From: Lathyrus oleraceus | Taxonomy: Eukaryota; Streptophyta; Magnoliopsida; Fabales; Fabaceae | NCBI RefSeq assembly: GCF_024323335.1 | Contig: NC_066581.1 | Span: 35,544,699-35,608,698, forward strand | DNA length: 64,000 bases | Reading direction: 5' to 3' | Part shown: positions 41,247 through 53,090 of the stretch, one piece after another | Position numbering within the stretch: position 1 is the first letter of the stretch | How the letters are laid out: each line of letters begins with the position of its first letter | Translations under genes and position numbers: made by a program | The notes under the pieces: generated by a model | What the model saw: only the letters and a program-made list of their open reading frames with translations | Told to the model about the DNA's origin: nothing | Databases searched by the model: none

Positions 41247-43436
41247 TGTAACAACCCAATTTTAGTAATTATTTCTTATATTATTATTATATTTTTTTTT
41301 GGAGTGTTAAGTAATTAATTGGTTGTTAGGTAGTATAACAATTGATTATATTAATTAATTTGGTGTGTTAATTAATTATTTAGTTGATATGAGATATAAT
41401 GAATAATTGAATTAATTAACTTGGTGTGTATATTGTGTTGGTTTAATTTATTTGAATTAAATAGAGATATTATAATACTAGGTATTATTGGGTCTAATAA
41501 GTAAATTAGAGGTATCATTCTTTAAGTCCAAATATAATACTAGAATATAAGAGGTGAGGAGAGTGAGAAGTAGGATTCATTTGATCATTTGACGACACTA
41601 GAGAAAGAGAAGAGGAAAAGTAAGGAGAAGAGGGGAAGAACAAGAGAGAAGCTAGGGTTTCTAGAAAATTGAAGAGGTAAGGGGGATAATCCTTATTATT
41701 ATGGGTTAGTATGATTGGGTCAATGGGTAGAAGTATGTTAGGTTAAAATCCCTAATTTTGTATGGTTGTTTGAAATTGTTAGGTTTTGATGAGTATTCTT
41801 GATGTGTGGTGATTTGATTGTGTTAAAACTGCAAATTAACGTTATATACTTAGAGTATTGTATGAGTTATAATTTTCTGAATGTTTGGTTTTTTACGGAA
41901 TCGAAATCGGAGGTCCGAAAGTCCTCCAACGATGAAAAACGCAGAAAATTATGCATTCTATTTTATGTTAACCGGTTACCCTCCGAGCGTTAATCGGTTA
42001 CTTGCTTAAAAATCTACGCAGGAAATTGATTATGTTTTATGTTAACCGGTTACCCTCCGAGCATTAACCGGTTACTTGCTTGAAAATCTGCGCAAGAAAT
42101 TGATTCTATTTTATGTTAACCGGTTACCCTCCGAGCGTTAACCGGTTACTTGCTGTGAAAAAAATGAAAATTTGAGATTTTAAAAGTTGTATTCATTTGA
42201 AATGAAATCTAAGTGTACGTAGTTGATAATTAGCCTATATTTATGAATGATATATTGTTATGAATGTGTATATGTACCATTGGTGGATAATTCATAGAGT
42301 TGAATTATGGTGATATGTGGAATGTTAAGATGGTAGAGATGATCTTAATTGCATATGTGTTGGTATTTGTACATTCATTCATGGCATGGTCGGCTTCATG
42401 GTGGAAGCGGTGAAACTGTGGGTTCACATGGTATTAGACGTTGATCCTTGAATGGAAATAGGCGTAGCAGACGTTGATCCTTAATTGGAAATAGACGTAG
42501 TGGCTTTGATCTTGTCCGAATCGGAAGCGTGGCTTGGATTCTAGATATTGAATCGGAAAGCGGTGTAACGTTGGGTTCACATTGCGGTACCACATGCATA
42601 GAGTCACATGTCTTGCATTGAGTCACATTAAAGTTATGTGATAATTGAATGTATGCATTGATGTGATTGTCATGTGTGTATGAGATATGGTAATTGAATT
42701 TGGTGATGTTTGGATACATAATTTGGCAAAATATATGCTTATGTGATAGTTGTAGTTGTGTGTATATTTACATGGTTATACAAGGTGTGATGAATTCCGT
42801 TAGTTGTTGATTTAACCATTGTGCCTTATTATACTTCTTCATAATGATTTGAATTCTCACCCTTCTGTTTGAATGTTGCTTTACATGGCATCGTGCAGAT
42901 ACTCCAGAGTAGTATTGCTGAAGTAAGTGAACGGTAGCTCACTCGAGATTAGCTGGAGAGCTTCGGTGCCTTGTTTTAGATACTAAGTAGTGAGTCAATA
43001 CTCTGGTCATGTAACACGGAGTAGATTAGTAGTATTGAACTCATATCTGATTTGGATACGTATTATGCTATTACTTGTGAACATGTTTATTTGAAATTTG
43101 CTGTTTGAGGAGCCATAGTGCCAAATATTCTGGATATGGTTTTAGTTTATCTTGAGGATTATTGAGAGATGATCATGGTATGGGACATGTATCATTTTAT
43201 GAAATGCATGAGTATTCATTATTTTCCGCTGCGAACGCATATTCTTGAATATTCATGATAATTGAAATGTGTTATTTTAAATGATCAGGTGTATTGTATA
43301 TTGATGATGAATGATGTTTGGTTTTTGAAAGCTTTTAGTTTTTGAAAACGTCAATGTGACGCCCTTTTGTTTATATGCGTGCTTATTTACTCTGATTATA
43401 TGTTGAGTGTTTTGGGGTAGAAAAAGGGGTGTTACA
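41247..43436 (+). repeat. Left LTR of Tekay-type element
   Basis: This is about 2190 bp with TGTAACA...TGTTACA ends. The partner LTR is off the window, so the boundary rests on terminal motifs and the PBS position. It contains a triple 74-bp repeat (41958-42152) and a 33-bp direct repeat near 42436-42500. Confidence 0.82.
41958..42152. repeat. 74-bp tandem repeat (x3) with AACCGGTT palindromes
   Basis: There are three tandem units starting near 41968, 42042 and 42116. Each has two TTAACCGGTTA-type palindromes flanking CCCTCCGAGC. Five of the six palindromes are intact. It is probably an LTR enhancer repeat. Confidence 0.85.
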
Positions 43437-43440
43437 TTAG

Positions 43441-43456
43441 TGGTATTAGAGCATGG
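43441..43456 (+). promoter_or_regulatory. Primer binding site, Tekay-type element
   Basis: TGGTATTAGAGCATGG lies four bases after the LTR. It is complementary to initiator tRNA-Met with one C-to-T change. Confidence 0.85.
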
Positions 43457-43563
43457 TCGACCAGTTGGTCAATAGTCATTAGGGTTTTCCATCCCGTTGT
43501 ATTTGATTTGTGTATCTGACACGATCGATACTGTTCGTCTGGTTGTTCGGGTTGTTCAGGACG

Positions 43564-44820
43564 ATGGTTGTAGGCAGGAATTATGATGCCATTGCTGAGG
43601 CGTTGAGGATGTTGGTTGACTCCATTGGTCAGATCCCTCAAGCGAATGCTGGTAACCGAGATGAAGATGATGATGAGTTCCGTGCTTTGGGGAGATTCCA
43701 GCGGAACAATCCTCCTGTCTTTGAGGGTGAGCATGAACCTGATAAAGCTCAAGCTTGGCTGAAGGCAATTGAGAAGATCTTCAGAGTCATGAACTGTACT
43801 GATGCTCAGAAAGTGCAGTTTGGTACTCATATGCTTGAGAAGGAAGCTGAAGATTGGTGGAATAACACTCTTCAGAGGTTTGAAGGAGACAACATTGAGG
43901 TTACTTGGGCTCTTTTCCGTGATGTCTTCTTGGAGAACTATTTTCCAGAAGATTGTCGTGGGAAGAAAGAGGTGGAGTTCCTTGAATTGAAGTAAGGAAA
44001 TGGTACTGTTGCTGAATATGCTGCTAGATTTCAGGAGCTTATCAAGTATTGTCCTCATTACAATATTATTAATGCTGAGAGATCTAAATGTTTGAAGTTT
44101 GTGAATGGCTTGAGACATGATATCAAGAGGGCCATTGCTTACCAACATATTACTCGTTTTGCGGAGTTGGTTAACAAGAGCCGGATTTATGATGAGGATA
44201 ATGGGGAGAGTGCTTCTTTCTACAAGAGTTTGAAGGGGAAAAACCAGGATCGTGGGAAACCGTATGATGACAAGAGGATACAATATGGTTTTGGCAAGAA
44301 GCCAAGTGGGGTAGGATCTCCTACTCCACTTAAGTGTTTCAAATGTGGCGTTGAAGGTCATCGTGTTGTTGATTGTAGTAAGGATTCTGTGACGTGTTTC
44401 AAGTGTGGCAAGAGTGGTCACAGAGCAAACCAGTGTGGAGTTGGTTCGAGTGTGACTTGTCACAATTATGGTGAGAAAGGTCACATTAGTACCAAATGTG
44501 ATAAGCCTAAGAAGGAGCAAGCGAAGGGAAAGGTGTTTGCATTGTCTGGTGTGGAGGCCACTACCGATGATAGGCTAATCCAAGGTACGTGCTTTATTAA
44601 TGGTACACCTTTGACTGCCATTATTGATACCGGTGCAACTCATTCTTTCATTTCTTTGAATTGTGCGAAGAGATTGAATCTTATATTATATGATATGCGT
44701 AGAAGTATGGTTATTGATACACCTGCTATGGGTTCTGTTTCTACTTCCTATGTGTGTCTGAATTGTCCGTTGAGTATCTTTGGTAGGGATTTTGGAATTG
44801 ATTTAGTTTGCCTTCCTTAA
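43564..44820 (+). pseudogene. Tekay-type gag-protease with premature stop
   Basis: Gag starts at ATG 43564 (MVVGRNYDAIAEAL). The capsid motif PPVFEGEHEPDKAQAWL is near 43710, with EKEAEDWWNN near 43840. A TAA at 43993 interrupts the frame (consistent with CAA to TAA), which then continues in the same frame. Three zinc knuckles follow: CFKCGVEGHRVVDC, CFKCGKSGHRANQC and CHNYGEKGHISTKC, the last with its second Cys replaced by Tyr. Protease begins with IIDTGATHSFISLNC near 44620. The frame ends at a TAA (44818-44820) that is part of the CTTAA target site of the Ogre insertion. A long antisense open frame over this region is a shadow. Confidence 0.88.
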
Positions 44821-47800
44821 TGTAACACCTCAAAATTTGCCCTCCTCTCTTGGGACTAGCATAACCTATTGCATATCATTTTTTAGGTCATTAGGCATTG
44901 CATATTGCATATCATGTGGTTACATTGTGCAAATCATCCTCACAAGTCTTGATCAGAAGATGAGGAGGTCAAAGTGCAAACTAGGGTTTTTATTGGACTG
45001 GTCATTAATCATCTGAGGATGTGGAGGTCCAAATTAGGGTTTCATGGTTCTCAAAGGATATTGGTCTTCATCTTGATTACAATGATTCATCATCATCATC
45101 ATGTTTTGATATCATCAAGTGTTGATCATATATCTTGAGATTAGGGTTTTGACCACTGGTCAACCCTAATCAACTGCATTGGGCCAATCAGGGCATAGCA
45201 AGGAGATGGGGTCTACAATGGATTTGGGGATCATTATTTGGTTGTATGGAGATTATTGAGGCTAGGGTTTCACCCTTGAGCCATTTCATCAGAGGATTGA
45301 GGCTCAGATTGATCAGTGCATGGCCAAATTCATCTATCAGTTGAAAAAGTCAACTGTGGTCAACTGTGCATGATTTGATGGATTTGGAGGTGGGATTGAG
45401 TTGGATACACTTCATTCATGTTGAAACAAGTGTTATTTGACATGTCAAAGCTTAAGAATGGAGAAAATCAAGTCAGAACAAAAACTGCCAAAAATAGAAA
45501 GTGACTTGTAATTGAAGTTTCCAAAAATGGAAAGTTTTTGGCCTCAAAATTACATGTCCAAGGAAGCTTCAAATGAAAATTTGTTCAACATGAAAGTTGT
45601 AGATCTTGTTCTCACCTTTCCAAAATGTCCAAGAACTTGAAAATCCCATGTATGGTTGGCAAGTTATGGTCCATTCAATTTCAAAAATGACCCATAATCA
45701 GAGGGGCATAACTTCCACATGGAGTGTCCAAATTGAGTGATCTTTTATGAGCAAACTCCATTTGACATGTACTTTCATGGTGCATAATTGGAATTCATCA
45801 AAAATGGTCAATGCAAAAAGTCAAATTTCAAGTGCACAGTTAAAGATCCAGGGGCAAAATGGTCCAACTTGTGAAATAATGGGAATTTTTGAATGGGGAT
45901 TTTTGTAACACCTCACAAATGCTATTTGGAAATGGTTTGAATCATCATAACAGGTCAAGGTGCAATGGTTGAAGAATTCACTTTTGGAATGAACTTGAAA
46001 AATGCATAAGCTTGTCATAGCATAGTGAAAATCAAAAATACATGGCTAATGAAGATGAGACAAGTTGCAACAGCTCATGACAGATATTTAGAGCATGTGT
46101 GAGCTGGCAATGAGCTGTCACAAGGCCCATATGAAAATACCATTTTGCCCTTGCCTTTGAAAGTGACATTTTGCTAATCATATTTCATTTTGCTAATTAA
46201 GGTGATTAAGTGTGGATTAAGCTGAGGTATATATTCCTAATCCTAACAAACTCCTAACAGAATTCACATTTCCCAAAATCTCAATCTCTTTTCCCTCCAA
46301 ATTCACCAAAAACCTCAAGAACACATCAAGCAAATTGGATCGAAACTCTCTCATTTCTTCATCAATTTGAAAAATTCTTGTTGCTTCAATCTCCAATTAT
46401 CTTCTGCTTCAACTGTTTTGGCATAGCAACATCAAAATCATCACCAAACTCAACTGTCCAAGTGAGGTTCAACTATGGTGTTTGAAGATTTCTTGCACTA
46501 GAGGCAAATTCGAGCCAAGCTACAAGTTGCATCTACCTCACCTATCATCATTCTTCAACTGTTTTGGACTTCCACGCGCAAATACATCACGAATCACGGC
46601 TGTCATCAAACAAAGGTGATTTTTCGAATCTCATGGATTGATGAATTGTTATATGCGTTTGAAAGTGCGTTTAATGTAGAATCCAATGCTAGGCTTGGTT
46701 TGTAAAATGATGAAACATAGATTGAGTTATGTTGATTCAAAGCTTTGATACCAAAACCTAAAGTGTTCGATTCAGAAAATTTAGGAAGAATTAGTTAAAG
46801 TCAAGGACATATTTGTGATCCTGACATTGAGACCTTTCCAACCATATGTCGTTTGTGAATTTTGGTGGAGAAATGAGCAAAACCAAGTTTGGACATGGAA
46901 GCTTGAGTGCGCGGGGAGGAAGACGAATTTTCTGGATTTTTTCCTGTTTGATTCATCAATTGCCAGGCCAAATTTCAAATGTTGTTTCCCTCCGTTTCCA
47001 ACCAATCACACCATGCCAGCGAGAAAATGAAACGCCTGCGTTTTGGCCAGGCAGAGGATAATTACAAGTTTGCCATTAAAAAACATTTAATTAATTAACA
47101 CATTCAATAAATATTACACAAATCATTTTAATCTTAAAAAATTCATAAAAAATATTTTAATAATCAGAAAATTATGAGAGTTTTTTTGTTAGATCCCATT
47201 TTTCCTCTAGTTTTTTATGGACATGGTTTTAGAGGTTGTGCATGGTGAAATTTTGACTTTGCCTATAGAACTTTGACTTGTGTGTATTTTTTACATGTTT
47301 TGCCATTTTCAATGTGAAATGCTCATACCTTAAAAGAAATTCTTGAACTTTTTTGTGGTGATTCTAGACATGTTGATGGTGATTTACATGTAAAGTTTGT
47401 GAATTTTGGATACCTGATGATTGAGTTATGATTTTTTGAATCTAGGTGTGACAATTTGTGTCACACCTAGCTAGGTCAACTTTCTGAATTTATTTGCATG
47501 ACCTATGATTGTTGAAATGGAGTGAAATTTTGCATGGATGATTATTGATATGTTGAGATGTTATGTGAATATTTCTGGATTTTTCCATGGCATTTTCAAT
47601 TTGATTGATATTTTTCTTCTCTGTTGGTTCATTGTACAACCTTGTATGACACATGTTTGTAAATCTCTTGTGAAATTCTCATATGGTTCTGGATGAATGT
47701 GAAATTTGGTGTGCTGATTGTAGACACATTGTAGGACATCCCTGTTTTGGTCCCATTCATTTCTTAATTGTTCTCACTCTGTTATGAATTTTTGAAGTGA

Positions 47801-49839
47801 ATGTATGTGTTGATACCTTGAATTGGCTTACATAAGTGTGTCTGTATTTCTTGATTTTCATTAACATAGTTCCTTTTGTCCAATTGAGCTGAAAATTGAC
47901 ATGCTATACCTTGAATATGTCCTGTTTAGGTGTAAATTATTTGAGGATTTTTGGAATTGTTTTGATATGCTTTTGATTGAAGTTATTCTGTTTGGATGTT
48001 TGGTGTTGTTTTTGACCTAGTTTGATTTGTTTTGGTCATGAAATGAATATGGTGAATGATATAAGCATGGGACCAATTGCATTTGCTTTTGTTTGGCATT
48101 AATTTGATTTTGGTTGAAGATTGCTTGCTGTTTAGATTTTTTTCTTACTTTTGGACCCTAGGCTTGGCCTAGTGGTCTTGTTTCTCACATTTGCTTGATT
48201 TTTCAGGATGAAAAGCACAATGCTTAAGAAGATTGAGCCAAGTGGATTAAATTGACATTGTTTGATGTTGAGAACTAACATTAATTTGTTTTGTAGGTTG
48301 TGAAGCTTGAGCTTGAGCTCATAGCTTGCCTTGTTGTGTGTTATCTGTATAGTCTGACTGGTTAACATTTGCTGTTTATGATTGTCTGTCTGAGCACTGA
48401 TGATACTTGATTGTTTTCAGGTACATTTAGTCGCTTATAGTTCTTTAAGAACTTGCTTGCTGCTGCTTGGTTTTAAAAACACTTGAGGTAGGACTTCTAT
48501 TCTTCATGTAGTCTGGAAGACCCGGCCTGTTACTTGGCCGGGCAACTGTCTGAAGTCCTCCTTAAGAGGCGATGCTTGTGGTTGTTTACATTTGTGCCAA
48601 GCAGGTGAAAGACCTCTAAGAGGCAATTGGTGGAAGCCAAGGGATATGCAATCTATCCCTCACTATTCTGTGAGTCGTCCCTCTGCTCACACGGCTGTGT
48701 GTTGATGCATTGGGGCACAAACCCAAGATCATGTGCTGTTGCACAATCGAGTCAGAGTCTTTGAGCGTAGAAGGGTCCCTCCATTCTGGACCCACGCTCC
48801 TTTGTCTGAAGCTCTCCCTGGTTAGGGATAAGAGCTGTGAAGTCTAATCTTCACTCACCTTTCATCTGCTTCACCTTAGCCTCGTAATGGCAAGGTTAAG
48901 AGCAAATACTACCCATGTACAGATGACTTGCTTCGGCAGTCAAACCCATTGTTTGAGCCTCACTTGATTGGTTATAGTGTGTGCTATGTGAATATTTGTT
49001 TGAAATGCTTGTTTTATTTCGATTGATGCCTGTATGTTTGTATGCTTGCTTTCTTCCTGGATAGGAGTAGTTTGCTTATGCAAGTAGGTAGAAACCTCAA
49101 CGTAGGGTGATGATGCATGACAACACTAGGCTCGAGTCCAGCTCCCTGGTAGTGTGTCTTCCCCTGGTTTCTGGCTAGATTTTCTTTCCCTTGAGGGGGA
49201 ACTACATCGCCCTGATCCTCGTGCCAGACGAGGTATGTAGGCAGGAGACCGTGCGAGGTCTCTCCGGGCACTTTTTTTCTTTTTTTGTGTGTGTTTACCT
49301 GTTATCTGTTGTGTGTTGGGTTCGGATGCCGACGTAAGTCCAGTGATTGGCGGTCGGGCTCCACGTTTGCCCTTTTGAGTGTGTTTTGGTTCGGATGCTG
49401 ACGTAATTCCATCAAGTGGTTGTCGGGCTCCATGTTTGCCATCTGTTTGTGTGTTTTGTGTTGTTTGGCGTGCGTAAGCCGAACTACAGTGGCTCTGATT
49501 CTTGTTCCAGACAAGATATGTAGGCATAGGATGCAACGTCCTATCGAGCTCCCTTCTCCTAACCCCACCTGCGTTCCCTATGTGTGTGTATGATGCTTAG
49601 CAACCTATTCTTTCTCTTAGAACGTGGATCCCGTCGAGTACGACGGACGTGAGGGGTGCTAATACCTTCCCCTTGCGTAACCGACTCCCTTACCCTTTCT
49701 CTTTGGTCGCAAGACCATTTCCTTTCCAGGTTTCTCTGAGCGTTTCCTTTCCCTATATTGGGATAAATAACGCGCAGTGGCGGCTCTGTGTTGTGTTTTT
49801 ATTTGAGTCCCGCCGGTTGTTTTTTCGCAGGATGCGACA
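44821..49839 (+). repeat. Left LTR of Ogre
   Basis: The LTR runs TGTAACACCTCAAAATTTG...GCAGGATGCGACA, 5019 bp, and matches 58409-63428. A TATA-like TATATATTCC lies near 46228. It contains only short, chance open frames and no gene. Confidence 0.95.
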
Positions 49840-49841
49840 GC

Positions 49842-49860
49842 TGGCGACTCTGCTGGGGAC
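49842..49860 (+). promoter_or_regulatory. Primer binding site, Ogre
   Basis: TGGCGACTCTGCTGGGGAC lies two bases after the LTR and is the Ogre-type PBS (tRNA-Arg). Confidence 0.88.
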
Positions 49861-51120
49861 TAGCATGTAGACCTGTGCTGGTCCATCTTCCCTGAGCGAG
49901 TCCTTCCTAGCGTTCTAGGATAGTTTAGGTTGCTTGTTTTGTGTTATTTATTGCATTTATTATTCTAACCAGTGTATATATTTGCATAAATATTTGCATG
50001 CATCATACTATCACGTTGCCGTCCTCTGTGCAGGTGGTTCCTCTGTTTGGGGTGGGTGTTCTGAGTGGGGCTAAAACCCAGGCCCGAGTATACACCTAGG
50101 ACTAGTGTGGTCTCATGTTCCTCATTTGCTGAATCAGCATATTGTTGTAACGTGACATACCACAAGCCGGACGAGGTTCAGTTGATAGTGCTTTCCTCTG
50201 TGGGGTACCCCACTTTGGCATAGTTACTTCATCTGAATTATTGACTCTGGTGACCGATCATTTCCCGGATCTTTGGTTTAGACGATCTCAGGAGAGCTGC
50301 AATGGCACACCCGAAAGGGCAAACCCATTGAGTATCTCTGCCCGATTGTCGAGACTATTGTCCGCCTTAGGATGACCTGTTTAGAATTTACCTGTGAGGG
50401 GAGGGTGATTCTTTCAGATGCATGATCAGATGGTGACTTTTTGTTCTGTGGATCAGAGTTCTATTTATAAGTCGGATTTATGGCCGTTTATTTCAGAGAC
50501 GCCGGAGTGCTGTCCGAGTTATTTATCAGTGGGGATCCGTTTATTTCAGGATTCCCCGGGCCGTGGTATTTATCAGTGGGGATCCGTTTATTTCGGGATT
50601 CCCCGGGCCGTTTCAGAGATCATGGGTATCTGCTCAGAGTTGGTCTGATGATGATGATGATGGTGTATCTTTCAGTTCCGTTTATTTCGGAACTCCCAAG
50701 TCGGACTTATGGTTAATCAGTACCTCAGATGGTTGTGATCGGTTCAGAGATCAGGGCTGTGATTCAGAGCAACAAATGATCAGATGACTTGGAGGATGGC
50801 CCAGTACATTGCATACATCTGCATCATTCTCATTTTGCATTCATCTGCACTAAACCTACGTCTAGCCATATGGGGAGTATTATGGATTGAGAATCTGGTT
50901 GAGAGACATCTGGATGTCAAAATGTTATTGGTGAAATATTATCTGTCTCGATGAAACCAGAATCGAAGGACAGAATCTTCCTCATATGGATAGACGTTGC
51001 ATTCATGCATATTAACCTGTTTGCTGTTTTGCAGGAATCATTGCTCGTGCTCGTAGAACTGTACCTTTGCACTCAACACGCCCGCACAGATACTTCACCA
51101 GACGCAATACTCCCAGACTG
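49861..51120 (+). other. Ogre leader region, no ORF1 recognised
   Basis: This is noncoding. A 47-bp direct repeat starts at 50521 and 50568 (GGGGATCCGTTTATTTC core) with a degenerate third copy near 50675. A pyrimidine-rich tract with TTTTGCAG at 51027-51034 looks like a splice acceptor just ahead of gag. The extra 5' ORF of many Ogre elements is not seen. Confidence 0.6.
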
Positions 51121-52788
51121 ATGGATCTCCCAAATACCGATATTCTCGAGCTGAAGGACAAGATGACTGAGCTGATCAACATCATGCAGGGTTTTGCAGT
51201 TGGTCAGAAAGCTTTGGCTGACAAAGTTGAGAAGCTCGAGCGAGCTTCAGTTGCTAACAGTGTTGTTAACCTGGATGGTGTCTCCAACCAGGGGCTCGGT
51301 GGATCTAGAGACGGTGAAAAAAGAGCAACTGTGGGTATGGTAAACAACAATGCTGGTGGATTTGGTGCTGCTACTGGTGGTGGGCCCGGTCTGGGGCATA
51401 ATCTGAAGGATAGTATGTTGCCTCCATTCTTCGGGGCTGATGATGATAGGGAGGAGGACCGAGAAGCTGATCAATTCTCCATGCACAATGAGCCATTCGG
51501 TCAATATGGTGTCCAGCCACAGAGCAAAGAAATTCAGTTACTGGCAGAGAAGGTAAGAGCTCTGGAAAGCCATGCTACTCCGGGATTTGTCAACATGTCC
51601 AACATGGGGCTGGTCGAGGGGATTGTGATCCCACAAAAGTTCAAGGCGCCCGCATTTGACAAATATAATGGGAGTTCCTGTCCAGAAACTCACCTTCAAG
51701 CCTTTGTCCGCAAGATCTCTGCATATACGACTGATCAGAAGCTATGGATGTACTTCTTCCAGGACAGTCTGTCCGGAGGATCCTTGGAATGGTATACCAA
51801 GCTGAAATCTGTTGACATCAAGAGCTGGCAGGATCTGGGAGATGCATTCTTTAAACAGTATCAGTTCAACGCTGATATGGCTCCGAGTCGTACCCAGCTG
51901 CAGGGCATGTCTCAGAAAAACAACGAGGGGTTTAAAGAATATGCCCAGAGGTGGAGGGAATTGGCTGCCAGAGTCCAACCGCCGCTGGTGGACAGAGAGA
52001 TGTCTGATCTATTCATGGGTACCCTGCAAGGGGTTTTTGCTGAAAGGATGGTGGGTTGTCCGGTAACCAACTTTGCAGACATTGTGGTGGCTGGGGAGAG
52101 AATTGAAAGTTGGTTGAAAATGGGGAAAATCCAAGGTAATGCTTTGTCATCAGCATCGAAGAAGCCATTCGGGAATGGTCAGCGCAAGAATGAGGGTGAA
52201 TCAAGTGTTGTGTATGCCCAGGGAGGACACGGTAGGGATCGTTACTACCAACACACTGCTGCGGTAACCACCCCTGCTGGTAATCAGTCAGTACGACAGC
52301 AACGTCAGCCACCTCAACAGAGAGCCGGATATCAGGTGAGGGGAAAAGGGGTTGATCGCCATTTTGATAAGCCGCCCGTGACGTATGCTGTTCTGTTCAA
52401 AAAGCTGATGGATCTTGGGTTGGTTCAGCCGAGGGCGATGGTTCCGATGAGATCAGATCAAAGGCCTCCCAATTATGATGAAAACTCCCAGTGCGAATTT
52501 CATTCTGGTACACCGGGGCATAACATTGAGGGCTGTAGAGCATTCAAGAATGTTGTCCAGGATCTGGTAGACTCCAAAGCAATCAACTTTGCTCCATCTC
52601 CCAACGTGAATGCTAATCCCATGCCGGCACATGGTCAGGCGATGGTGAGTGCAATTGCTGAAGATTTGGATCACGCCTGTGCAATGGATGGAGAGAACAA
52701 CAGTGACTGCAAGTTTGATAGTTGGATAAAGCCGTGCGTACCAGGAAGCTGGAAGGCTTCAACAGATCAGCACGGTCGCTCATCCTGA
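51121..52788 (+). CDS. Ogre gag
   Basis: An uninterrupted frame of 555 codons starts at ATG 51121 (MDLPNTDILELKDKM); an 18-codon open extension upstream lacks an ATG. An N-terminal coiled-coil-like segment is followed by the gag capsid domain: VIPQKFKAPAFDKYNGSSCP near 51635, FFQDSLSGGSLEWYTKL near 51760 and RWRELAARVQPPL near 51950. A Gln-rich linker and a non-canonical zinc motif CEFHSGTPGHNIEGC near 52495 come next. The protein would form virus-like particles that package Ogre RNA. It is intact in an element whose pol is destroyed. Confidence 0.9.
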   Translation: MDLPNTDILELKDKMTELINIMQGFAVGQKALADKVEKLERASVANSVVNLDGVSNQGLGGSRDGEKRATVGMVNNNAGGFGAATGGGPGLGHNLKDSMLPPFFGADDDREEDREADQFSMHNEPFGQYGVQPQSKEIQLLAEKVRALESHATPGFVNMSNMGLVEGIVIPQKFKAPAFDKYNGSSCPETHLQAFVRKISAYTTDQKLWMYFFQDSLSGGSLEWYTKLKSVDIKSWQDLGDAFFKQYQFNADMAPSRTQLQGMSQKNNEGFKEYAQRWRELAARVQPPLVDREMSDLFMGTLQGVFAERMVGCPVTNFADIVVAGERIESWLKMGKIQGNALSSASKKPFGNGQRKNEGESSVVYAQGGHGRDRYYQHTAAVTTPAGNQSVRQQRQPPQQRAGYQVRGKGVDRHFDKPPVTYAVLFKKLMDLGLVQPRAMVPMRSDQRPPNYDENSQCEFHSGTPGHNIEGCRAFKNVVQDLVDSKAINFAPSPNVNANPMPAHGQAMVSAIAEDLDHACAMDGENNSDCKFDSWIKPCVPGSWKASTDQHGRSS

Positions 52789-53090
52789 AGAGTAGTACTT
52801 TCTTGTTTTCAGTTTTATTTGCATGAAAGCCATACGTGTTGCCCGGCACGTAATGGTCCATTGTAAGGGCCACCTCATGTTCATAATTTGCAACATTTCT
52901 GCATCATTAATAAATGGATGTTTTTCAGTCAAAAAGCGGTGTTCCCTGTTTTTCATTTATTTTTGCAGTTTTAAAAACAAATAAAAATGGCAATGTTTAT
53001 TTTCGTTTTTTCCTTTTTGATTTGTCTCGCTCCGATATTGAAACAAAATAATTCTCCGGATCTCATTGATAACAATTTGGTTACACCTCA
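52789..53090 (+). other. Gag-pol spacer, probable Ogre intron region
   Basis: This is noncoding, T-rich sequence with several TTTTCAG/TTTGCAG acceptor-like sites. Ogre elements are known to have a spliced intron in this part. No protease motif was found here, so protease appears to be deleted. Confidence 0.5.

Noticed and set aside
43432..44520. 362-codon open frame on the minus strand
   Set aside because: It is antisense to the Tekay gag. The plus strand shows clear capsid and zinc-knuckle motifs, while the antisense product is low-complexity with no known domain.
44821..49839. Short open frames within the Ogre LTR as genes
   Set aside because: The same frames recur in the right LTR, have no recognisable domains and overlap on both strands.
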